Assembly: GCA_016219235.1 (NCBI GenBank)
Contig: JACRBO010000488.1
Coordinates: 1 to 13,687 of the forward strand
Direction of reading: 5' to 3'
DNA: 13,687 bases
From: Chloroflexota bacterium
GTDB lineage: Bacteria; Chloroflexota; Anaerolineae; Fen-1058
A program made the position numbers and the translations under genes. Shown piece by piece: positions 1 through 6,035 of the stretch (its first letter is position 1; every line of letters begins with the position of its first letter). Below the pieces are notes generated by a model. The model saw only the letters and a program-made list of their open reading frames with translations. It was not told where the DNA came from and made no database searches.

Positions 1-1072
1 AACCCGATCGATCACTCAGGCTCCAAAAATCATCGCGCGGTGTGCGGCGCGATGTGCGCAAGAAGAACCACTGTGGAGCCAGCGTCGGCTGATCGAATTC
101 ATCGCGAGCGGGCACGGTAGGCCAATCGTGTTCGGGCAAACTCGGCGCAGGATACGTAAACTCCACGCGTCCGGTTCCCGCACTTACGATCGGCCAGCCG
201 TCTTCCCAGCGCACAGGCGCTAGAAAAGTTTCGCGGCCCAGGTTGTAGTAATAGCCGTCGTAGGGCCGCATCGCCAGCAGCACCAGCCACCATTCGCCTG
301 AGGGTGTATCCACCAGATCGGCATGGCCGGTTCCCACGATGGGATAATCCAGCCCCAAGTGGCGATGCGTCAAAATCGGATTGCCCCGATTGCCTTCATA
401 CGGCCCGGTGATGGTCTCACTGCGCGCAACGCACACGGCATGATGGTGCGCCGTGCCGCCTTCGGCTGCCAGCAAATAGTAGTGTCCGTCGATTTTGTAG
501 AGGTGAGAAGATTCTGCCCACACTGCGCCTCTGACTGCTCCATCCCAGATGACCTGTGGCGCGCCAATGAAGCACAGCGTCGCTAAGTCGAGCTCCTGAA
601 GCCAGATTTCGGTGTGACCTTCGAACTGGCTATGCTGCGCCATCCGATTGCCCGTGTACCACACGCGACCATCTGTGTCGAAGAACAGAGATGGATCGGC
701 GCCCGGAGCGTTATCCAACCAGGTCGGTTCCGACCACGGCCCGGCGGGATCAGTGGCCGTGACGATGAAGTTGCCCGATTTCGTTGTGCCATCGACGAGC
801 GTGTTGATCACATAAAACACGCCCTGCGAGTAACGAATCGTCGGCGCGTAAAGACCGCCCGATGGACGCACGCCATCCAACGGGAGTTGTGAAGGCCGAT
901 CGAGTACGTGGCCGATCTGATGCCAGTGCACCAGATCGCGGCTGTGGAAGATCGGCAGGCCGGGAAAATACTCAAAGGTCGAAGTGACGAGGTAGTAATC
1001 GTCGCCAACTCGGCAGATGGAGGGATCGGGATAAAAGCCTGACAGAATGGGGTTGCGGAAAGTTCGGGACAT
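1..1072 (-). CDS. Glycoside hydrolase family 43 beta-xylosidase / alpha-L-arabinofuranosidase, 3' end cut by the window
   Basis: Translating back from ATG at 1072 gives 357 uninterrupted residues running off the window edge, so the C-terminus is missing. The GH43 five-bladed propeller signature is clear. FYPDPSI holds the likely general base Asp16, GADPSLFF the pKa-modulating Asp126, and WAESSHLYK the general acid Glu187. This spacing is as in characterised GH43 beta-xylosidases of the XynB3 type. Further family motifs are HSRDLVHW (43-50) and YAPTIRY (75-81). From about residue 327 (EFDQPTLAPQWFF) a GH43 C-terminal beta-sandwich (GH43_C2-type) begins, which favours a xylosidase/xylan-oligosaccharide enzyme. 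No signal peptide is seen, so it is probably cytoplasmic and hydrolyses imported oligosaccharides. It starts 11 nt after the permease stop with no convincing Shine-Dalgarno, suggesting translational coupling. Substrate (xylo- versus arabino-oligosaccharide) is inference. Confidence 0.93.
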   Translation of the reverse strand, partial: MSRTFRNPILSGFYPDPSICRVGDDYYLVTSTFEYFPGLPIFHSRDLVHWHQIGHVLDRPSQLPLDGVRPSGGLYAPTIRYSQGVFYVINTLVDGTTKSGNFIVTATDPAGPWSEPTWLDNAPGADPSLFFDTDGRVWYTGNRMAQHSQFEGHTEIWLQELDLATLCFIGAPQVIWDGAVRGAVWAESSHLYKIDGHYYLLAAEGGTAHHHAVCVARSETITGPYEGNRGNPILTHRHLGLDYPIVGTGHADLVDTPSGEWWLVLLAMRPYDGYYYNLGRETFLAPVRWEDGWPIVSAGTGRVEFTYPAPSLPEHDWPTVPARDEFDQPTLAPQWFFLRTSRRTPRDDFWSLSDRSG

Positions 1073-1083
1073 GGCAAAGATAA

Positions 1084-1941
1084 CTAGCCCTTGAGTGCGC
1101 CCGCCGTCAAACCGGCTACGATTTGTCGTTCGGCAAAGATGTAAAAGACAATCGCGGGCAATGCGGACAAGGTTACAAAAGCCGCCGTCAGCGCCAGATC
1201 GGAACTGTATTGCCCCTGGAACTGCATGGTACCGAGCGGCAGAGTCCAGAGAGAATCCGAGTTGAGCAGAACGAGGGGGGTGAGCAAATCATTCCAACTG
1301 ACAATCATGGTCAGAGCCGCAACGGCCGCCAAAGCCGGCTTCGCCAGCGGGAGCACGATGCGCCAGAAGAAACCAAAGGTAGAACAGCCGTCAATGGCGG
1401 CCGCATCCTGCAGTTCAACCGGGATCGATAGAAAGAAGCCGCGCAGGATCAGGGTGTTGCCGGATATGCCAAAGGCGGTCTGCACCAGAATAACCGCCAT
1501 GAGAGAATCGATCAGCTGCATCTGGCGGACAACCAGGTAGACCGGCATGATGGCCACGGTGATCGGGAACATCAGCCCCAGGGTAAGAAAATTGAAAGCC
1601 AGGTCCTTGCCCCGGAATTCCATGCGGGCAAAGACAAACGCGGCCAGACTGCACGTGATCAACACGCCCGTGGTCGAGGCAACCATGACGATCAGGCTAT
1701 TGCGCAGCATGGACCAGAACGAGCTCGTGGACAAAATCTGGTCAAAGTTCTCCCAATGCGGTGGAATGGGCGGAGTGTAAGGGTGTGAAAACATCTCGCC
1801 GCGCGTCTTGAGACCGCCAAAGACCATGATCACAATGGGCACGAGGACGATCACTGTCACAATCATCAGTACCAGGTACTGGAAGAACCTGGGGGATTTC
1901 TTTTTGAAAGCGTCGCTTCTACGAACGTTAAGGGTTGCCAT
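1084..1941 (-). CDS. Carbohydrate ABC transporter permease, MalG/AraQ type (CUT1)
   Basis: This is a 285-residue inner-membrane permease, the usual length for MalG-type subunits. About six hydrophobic segments are visible: near 22-42, 80-106, 115-138, 145-165, 205-225 and 252-270. The cytoplasmic EAA loop that docks on the ATPase lies at about 174-202 (ELQDAAAIDG, then IVLPLAKP). The C-terminus ends in the family-typical ERQIVAGLTAGALKG. The ATG at 1941 has a good ribosome-binding site (AAAGGGA, 5 nt spacer) and follows the upstream permease stop by 12 nt. It should form a heterodimeric channel with that permease, fed by the binding protein encoded upstream. Together with the GH43 enzyme this points to import of a plant-derived oligosaccharide. 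Its sugar specificity cannot be read from the sequence. Confidence 0.95.
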   Translation of the reverse strand: MATLNVRRSDAFKKKSPRFFQYLVLMIVTVIVLVPIVIMVFGGLKTRGEMFSHPYTPPIPPHWENFDQILSTSSFWSMLRNSLIVMVASTTGVLITCSLAAFVFARMEFRGKDLAFNFLTLGLMFPITVAIMPVYLVVRQMQLIDSLMAVILVQTAFGISGNTLILRGFFLSIPVELQDAAAIDGCSTFGFFWRIVLPLAKPALAAVAALTMIVSWNDLLTPLVLLNSDSLWTLPLGTMQFQGQYSSDLALTAAFVTLSALPAIVFYIFAERQIVAGLTAGALKG

Positions 1942-1953
1942 GGAAGTCCCTTT

Positions 1954-2901
1954 CTACATGCCGCTCAGGGGATCGGGCCGGCGGCTAAGCCGCAGGTAGG
2001 CCACGGAAAAAACCAGGCAGATCACCAGCATGACGAGCGCCACCGCCGAACCATAGCCCAGCTGGAGCCGGTTAAAAGCGTAGCGGTACATGTATGTGGC
2101 CATGACTTCGCTGGCGTTGACTGGTCCGCCCCGGGTCATGATCCAGATCAGGTTGAACTGGGTCAGCGATCCCAAAACAGACAGGTAGACGCTGGTCAGC
2201 AGGGTGCTCCTGAGCAGGGGAATGGTCACATACCAGACCGTCTGCCAGCGGCTGGCGCCATCGATCATGGCCGCCTCTTCGACTTCCTTGGGAATATTCT
2301 GCAGGCCGGCCATATCCAACAGCATGTGCAATCCAAAATATTTCCAGGTCAGGACGACAAAGACAACGGGCATGACCACGTTGACATCACCCAGAAAGTT
2401 CTGGGGCTGGACACCCGGAATGAGCGTTAAGAGCGCATTGATTAAGCCGCGATCCGGATCAGGGCTGAAGAGGCTCAACCAGATGATGCCTGCGATGACT
2501 TCGGACAGCACATAGGGCATGAAGAAGATCGTGCGAAAAAAAGCCCGGCCGGGTAGATCCCGTCCCACCATGATGGCCAGCGCCAGGGCCAATGGCAACT
2601 GGGCAACCAGGGATAACACGACAATCAACAAGGCGTTCCCGGCCGCTTTGATAAAAACTTGATCGCTCAGGATCTGTTTGAAATTATCCAATCCGACAAA
2701 CTTAACCGCCGGCCCGATGCCGTTCCAATTGAACGTACTGTAATAAACAGAACTGGCAATGGGATAAATGATAAAAACAAGAAAAAGAACCACAGCGGGC
2801 AGTAAGAACAAAGCGATTGTCACGTAGTCTTGTGTGCGACGAGGCGAACGCTGGCGCTTCTGCAACGTGGTTTCATCCCGATAGGCCTGGCCAATTTTCA
2901 T
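1954..2901 (-). CDS. Carbohydrate ABC transporter permease, MalF/UgpA type (CUT1)
   Basis: The first membrane partner of the transporter, 315 residues from ATG at 2901. Hydrophobic helices appear at about residues 27-52, 88-112, 123-146, 176-192, 235-251 and 283-304 in that numbering. The EAA motif (EEAAMIDGASRWQTVWYVTIP) begins at about residue 208. The periplasmic WNGIGPAVKFVGLDNF segment after helix 1 is typical of MalF-like subunits. The start is uncertain. ATG 2901 has a GGAAAG about 9 nt upstream. GTG 2940 and ATG 2934 are in frame and would add 13 or 11 residues, but no Shine-Dalgarno is visible before them. The gene lies after two strong hairpins that separate it from the binding-protein gene, so its expression is probably lower than that of the binding protein. 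Confidence 0.93.
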   Translation of the reverse strand: MKIGQAYRDETTLQKRQRSPRRTQDYVTIALFLLPAVVLFLVFIIYPIASSVYYSTFNWNGIGPAVKFVGLDNFKQILSDQVFIKAAGNALLIVVLSLVAQLPLALALAIMVGRDLPGRAFFRTIFFMPYVLSEVIAGIIWLSLFSPDPDRGLINALLTLIPGVQPQNFLGDVNVVMPVVFVVLTWKYFGLHMLLDMAGLQNIPKEVEEAAMIDGASRWQTVWYVTIPLLRSTLLTSVYLSVLGSLTQFNLIWIMTRGGPVNASEVMATYMYRYAFNRLQLGYGSAVALVMLVICLVFSVAYLRLSRRPDPLSGM

Positions 2902-2981
2902 GCTGGGTCGCTTTCCACTATTACGGACATCCATTGCCACAAAGTCACAACGGTTTATGGCCGCTCATTTTGCCTGGGGGC

Positions 2982-3035
2982 TGTGTCCATCACCATCGCG
3001 CGGCATCCCAGGAGAGGGTGAAGGTGATGGACACA
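2982..3035 (-). other. Intercistronic hairpin, distal (13-bp stem)
   Basis: TGTGTCCATCACC at 2982-2994 is a perfect inverted match to GGTGATGGACACA at 3023-3035, with a 28-nt loop. It lies between the binding-protein stop and the permease start. No U-tract follows it on the minus strand, so it looks more like an mRNA-stabilising or processing structure than an intrinsic terminator. Confidence 0.7.
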
Positions 3036-3038
3036 TTA

Positions 3039-3076
3039 GTGCAGGAGGTGGGTGATCTTGGACCCACCTCCCGCAC
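3039..3076 (-). other. Intercistronic hairpin, proximal (15-bp stem with one mismatch)
   Basis: GGAGGTGGGT (3044-3053) pairs perfectly with ACCCACCTCC (3062-3071) across an 8-nt loop. The stem continues, after one mismatch, with GTGC (3039-3042) and GCAC (3073-3076). It starts about 20 nt after the binding-protein stop codon. The A-run is on the upstream side for the minus-strand transcript, so there is no classic terminator tail in operon direction. It likely protects the binding-protein mRNA 3' end or partly attenuates readthrough into the permeases. Confidence 0.75.
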
Positions 3077-3095
3077 CTCAAAAAATCTGGCTAGC

Positions 3096-4427
3096 TTACT
3101 TGCCGAAGACCGTCTTGGCGCCGGCTTCGATCTCTTGCGCAACCTGCTCAGCCGTCGCTGTGCCGGCATAGAGCTTGGCAACAGCGTCATTGATGATGCC
3201 ACCCATCGCCGATGGCATGTATTGATCGTAGTAGAGCTGGAAGTACTTCGCAGCCGCGAAACCAGCCTGGACAGCGATCATGTTGGGATCGGTCAGACCG
3301 ACTTCACCACCCTTGACGACCGGGATACCCCCGTTGCTGGCAGCAACGCGCTCCTGCTGTTTCGCAGCAGTCAGGTATTTGACGAAGTCAACGGCTTCCG
3401 GCGAGGCATTCTTGCCGATGGCAAAACCGTTGCCGCCGCCCATGGCGTCCGTCAAGGCACCCGCGCCGCCCTCGACCGCCGGGAAGGTAAACATGCCCAG
3501 ATTGGCCACACCCTTCTGGTCGGCGGACTGGCCTTTAGAAGAGCCAGGGGCCCATTGCCCGGAGAGCTCCATAGCCGCCTTGCCGTTGCCAAAGGTACCC
3601 TGCATGTCATCATGCGAGGCGCCCAGGAAACCATCCTGGAAGGGCTTCAAGTCAATCAATTCCTGGAGTTTCTTGCCCGCTTCGACAAAGCAGGGATCCG
3701 CAAAGGAGCCTGTGCGGCCGGCGGCAGCCATGAAACCTTTCTCTCCGCAGATACGAGTGGCGAGATAGGCCCAGATGTGCATGCCGGTCCAGGTATCCTT
3801 CTGGCCCAAAGAGATGGGGGTAATGCCGGCGGCCTTGAGGGCCTTGACTGCATCCAGGAGTTCGGCCCAGGAGGTGGGCGGGTTGGCAATCTTGGCCTTC
3901 GCAAACAAGTCCTTGTTGTACCACCAGCTGACCATGCCCATGTCCCACGGCACGCCGTAGTTCTTGCCGTCCAGGGCAAAGACAGCCAGCGCACCGGGCG
4001 CAAAGGTGTTGCGCCAGGCGCCGCCGCCGGCATCCAGATCCGCGGTGATGTCTTTGAGCATACCGGCAGCGATCTGATCATTCATCGTGCCGCCACCCCA
4101 ACTCTGGAAGATATCCGGCGGCGTGCCGCCCTGCATGACGGTGGTCAGCTTGGTCTTGAAGGCCTCGTTTTCCAGTATCGTAATATTGACGGTGACATTG
4201 GAATGTTTGGCCATATATTCATTGGCCATATCCTGCCAGAGCGTCTTGCCCGGGTCCACGGTGGTAATATGCCACCATTCGACGGTCACCTTCTCGGCTG
4301 CGGGCGCGGTTGTCGGTTGGGCGGGCGCTTGTGTCGGAGCGGGCGCGGCCGCCGGCGCACAGGCCGACATCAACATCGCCATCGCGACGAGGACAGCCAA
4401 AACACTAAACAATCGTCGGGTATTCAT
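3096..4427 (-). CDS. Extracellular sugar-binding lipoprotein of an ABC transporter (SBP_bac_1 family)
   Basis: From ATG at 4427 the product is 443 residues. That start has AAGGAG 8 nt upstream and leads straight into a lipoprotein signal (MNTRRLFSVL, a hydrophobic stretch, then LMSAC with Cys23). An upstream in-frame extension to 4475 would bury the signal peptide and is rejected. A low-complexity Ala/Pro/Thr/Gln linker (about 24-46) tethers the lobe, a style common in Chloroflexota. The mature part shows family hallmarks: VEWWHIT (about 49-55), GGTPPDIFQSWGGG, and the WAELLDAVKALKAAGITPISLG region. It resembles CUT1 binding proteins for oligosaccharides such as the xylobiose binder BxlE, but ligand identity is inference from the neighbouring GH43. 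It is followed by two hairpins and then the permeases. Confidence 0.95.
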   Translation of the reverse strand: MNTRRLFSVLAVLVAMAMLMSACAPAAAPAPTQAPAQPTTAPAAEKVTVEWWHITTVDPGKTLWQDMANEYMAKHSNVTVNITILENEAFKTKLTTVMQGGTPPDIFQSWGGGTMNDQIAAGMLKDITADLDAGGGAWRNTFAPGALAVFALDGKNYGVPWDMGMVSWWYNKDLFAKAKIANPPTSWAELLDAVKALKAAGITPISLGQKDTWTGMHIWAYLATRICGEKGFMAAAGRTGSFADPCFVEAGKKLQELIDLKPFQDGFLGASHDDMQGTFGNGKAAMELSGQWAPGSSKGQSADQKGVANLGMFTFPAVEGGAGALTDAMGGGNGFAIGKNASPEAVDFVKYLTAAKQQERVAASNGGIPVVKGGEVGLTDPNMIAVQAGFAAAKYFQLYYDQYMPSAMGGIINDAVAKLYAGTATAEQVAQEIEAGAKTVFGK

Positions 4428-4505
4428 GGAATCTTCTCCTTCTTGAGAGTTACGAGCAGTGGTTGGATTGGACAAACTGTCAAACGGCGGGTGGGGGTAA
4501 TTGTG

Positions 4506-4511
4506 TATAAT
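4506..4511 (+). promoter_or_regulatory. Perfect -10-like hexamer between lacI and the binding-protein gene, no good -35
   Basis: TATAAT is present on the plus strand. The complementary strand also reads TATTATA here, so the box could serve either direction. No good -35 is found 16-19 bp upstream in either orientation. The gap (4428-4603) also contains the near-palindrome TTGGATCTCCAA at about 4533-4544 and a minus-strand TTGACA (about 4476-4481) without a clear -10. A separate promoter for the binding-protein gene is therefore possible but not established. Confidence 0.3.
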
Positions 4512-4603
4512 AGAGGTGCTTATGGGCCTCCTTGGATCTCCAACGGTGTGCCGTAGGCGAACAGCGAAGGTCGGCGCGATCGTGACGGGTCAGCCGGCCT
4601 TCT

Positions 4604-5632
4604 CTACTTTAGTGCCCGCGTTGAAGCTCGTACCACCAGCTTCGTCGGCAATTCAATGCGCGTCAGAGGCAGATCAGGTTGATTGATCAGGGCCAACAGG
4701 CGGCGTGTCGCTTCGCGCCCCATGTCTGCCAGTGGCTGCTGGATAGTGGTTAACTGCGGGCTGACGTGCTCCGCCTGCGGAATGTTGTCAAAGCCCACGA
4801 TCGAAATATCTTCAGGAATGCGCAGTCCCCGAACGCGGACGGCTTCCATCACCCCAAAGGCCATCACGTCATTTGATGCAAAAATCGCCGTCGGCGGCTG
4901 TGCCAGGTTCAGCAGTTCCATCGCCGCCGTATAGCCACGCGGCTGTTCGAAATCACCTTCGCGAATAAGTTCAGGATCGATCGGGAGGCCGAGATCGTGC
5001 AGGGCCGATCGATACCCCTCGCGCCGATCGCGCGAACAGCCCAGATCGAGCGTACCAGTTATAAATCCAATTCGCCGATGACTCAATTCGACCAGATACT
5101 TCGTCGCGTCGTAGCCGCCCTGCCAGTTGGCAGCGCCCACCGCCGATTCGGCTTCACTGATGCCCTGATGATCGATGAGGACATAGGGGAAGTGGCGTTG
5201 GCGCAACGAGGACAGATACTCGGCCGGATCGCGTGGCAGGACCAGTAGCAGCCCGTCGGCCATGCCCTGCGTCAGCGACGCGACATAGATGGACTCTTTG
5301 GTCTTGCGCCGGTGCGTGGTATACAACATCAGATCGTACTGCGCCGCCGATAGTTCTTTGTCGATCCCGCGGATGATCTGGCCGATGTAGCCGGTGCCCA
5401 GATCAGGCACCAGCAGCCCCACCACGTGCGATCGTCCACCGGCCAGCGTGCGGGCCTGCTGGTTCACCGTGTAACCCAGGCGGGTGACGGAGCGAATAAC
5501 CCGGTCGCGAGTGTCAGGTTTGACGTGAGGGTCGTTATTGAGGACGCGCGAGACGGTGGCATACGATACGCCAGCGGCCTGCGCCACATCGATGATCGTG
5601 ACATTGCCTGAAGAGCGGCCGGTACGCGCCAC
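4604..5632 (-). CDS. LacI-family transcriptional regulator of the sugar operon
   Basis: A 342-residue protein of standard LacI/GalR length. The helix-turn-helix is at about residues 11-33 (VTIIDVAQAAGVSYATVSRV), followed by the hinge (about 53-66, containing ARTLAGG) that inserts into the operator minor groove. The periplasmic-binding-like effector domain follows. Sugar-contact motifs are SND (253-255) and VGFDNI (279-284). The start is GTG at 5632, preceded by GAGG four nt upstream. The gene is first in the operon and its promoter is overlapped by LacI-type palindromes, so it most likely represses itself and the downstream transporter and GH43 genes until an oligosaccharide-derived inducer binds. 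Effector identity is unknown. A further 176-nt gap separates it from the binding-protein start. Confidence 0.95.
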   Translation of the reverse strand: MARTGRSSGNVTIIDVAQAAGVSYATVSRVLNNDPHVKPDTRDRVIRSVTRLGYTVNQQARTLAGGRSHVVGLLVPDLGTGYIGQIIRGIDKELSAAQYDLMLYTTHRRKTKESIYVASLTQGMADGLLLVLPRDPAEYLSSLRQRHFPYVLIDHQGISEAESAVGAANWQGGYDATKYLVELSHRRIGFITGTLDLGCSRDRREGYRSALHDLGLPIDPELIREGDFEQPRGYTAAMELLNLAQPPTAIFASNDVMAFGVMEAVRVRGLRIPEDISIVGFDNIPQAEHVSPQLTTIQQPLADMGREATRRLLALINQPDLPLTRIELPTKLVVRASTRALK

Positions 5633-5691
5633 GTTTCCTCACTTCAAGATCGAGAGATCAAGGGGAGACAAAGCAAGTTAGGTTAATCCTG

Positions 5692-5705
5692 TGCAAACGT
5701 TTACA
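5692..5705. promoter_or_regulatory. LacI-type operator O1 (leader)
   Basis: TGCAAACGTTTACA is a 14-bp near-palindrome with the central CG typical of LacI/GalR operators. It differs at one base from the reverse complement of O2. It lies about 88 bp downstream of the predicted lacI transcription start. Its centre is 84 bp from the centre of O2, close to eight helical turns, which would suit DNA looping or a roadblock. Confidence 0.78.
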
Positions 5706-5710
5706 TGAAT

Positions 5711-5759
5711 TCTCAAAAATAGAACGGCGACTCGCGCAGTCTTCCGCCGTCCAGAATTC
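5711..5759 (-). terminator. Terminator-like hairpin in the lacI leader (possible attenuator)
   Basis: On the minus strand ACGGCG (5745-5750 complement) pairs with CGCCGT (5724-5729 complement), with a further GACT/AGTC inside. After it the transcript reads TCTA and then five T (5715-5719 complement). GAATTCT at 5707-5713 and AGAATTC at 5753-5759 could form an outer stem. The position, between promoter and start codon, suggests premature termination or mere leader structure. The stem is short and this is not established. Confidence 0.4.
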
Positions 5760-5775
5760 TCAGAATTCCCAGCCG

Positions 5776-5789
5776 TGTAAACGCTTGCA
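5776..5789. promoter_or_regulatory. LacI-type operator O2 (covers the predicted lacI start site)
   Basis: TGTAAACGCTTGCA matches the LacI-family pattern and is nearly identical, inverted, to O1. It begins 4 bp downstream of the -10 box and spans the expected +1 (about 5786). Occupancy here would directly block RNA polymerase, so this is the likely main repression site. Confidence 0.82.
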
Positions 5790-5792
5790 AGT

Positions 5793-5821
5793 TTTATACC
5801 ATGACTCATAGGTCGTGTCAA
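5793..5821 (-). promoter_or_regulatory. lacI operon promoter, near-consensus sigma70 type
   Basis: Read on the minus strand: TTGACA (-35, 5816-5821), a spacer of exactly 17 bp ending in TGG (extended -10), then TATAAA (-10, 5793-5798). The predicted start is near 5786, leaving a leader of about 154 nt before the lacI GTG. Operators lie on both sides and over the start. Confidence 0.85.
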
Positions 5822-5835
5822 GTCCCAAAAATTCG

Positions 5836-5849
5836 TGAAAGCGCTCACA
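5836..5849. promoter_or_regulatory. LacI-type operator O3 (upstream of -35)
   Basis: TGAAAGCGCTCACA is a third 14-bp palindrome of the same class (central GCGC), centred near -56 and 60 bp from O2. It partly overlaps another inverted repeat, CACAC-TTC-GTGTG (5846-5858). It could be an auxiliary operator or a site for a second regulator of the family. Confidence 0.68.
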
Positions 5850-5963
5850 CTTCGTGTGTGAAACACCACCCCCTATGTTCAGCCTGCTCCTGATTGGCGA
5901 TCTACCGAAACAAGCGGGGGTGTTCGATCGATGATTGCCTGTCGAAGCGACAATTTAACGCCA

Positions 5964-6004
5964 ACGACCTGCACGGTGAGCTTGCCGCTCACGGCGCAGG
6001 TCGT
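5964..6004. terminator. Strong hairpin after the histidine kinase gene
   Basis: ACGACCTGC (5964-5972) pairs with GCAGGTCGT (5996-6004), and GTGAGC (5976-5981) with GCTCAC (5987-5992), giving a long stem with one small internal loop. It lies 32 nt past the kinase stop (6036), so it probably ends that transcript. The T-run TTTTT (6008-6012) is on the plus-strand side, so an intrinsic terminator would work best for plus-strand (antisense) transcription. In the rest of 5862-6035 I see nothing else. Confidence 0.55.
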
Positions 6005-6035
6005 GTGTTTTTGCGGGCCGCAGGGCCACGCCGGA

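Noticed and set aside
2817..4556. Long plus-strand reading frame (579 codons) opposite the binding-protein gene
   Set aside because: It lies antisense to a clear lipoprotein gene with a signal peptide and good ribosome site. Its translation has no recognisable domain and is an artefact of GC-rich codon usage.
5678..5869. Short minus-strand frame in the lacI upstream region
   Set aside because: It spans the promoter, operators O1-O3 and the leader hairpin and shows no protein features.
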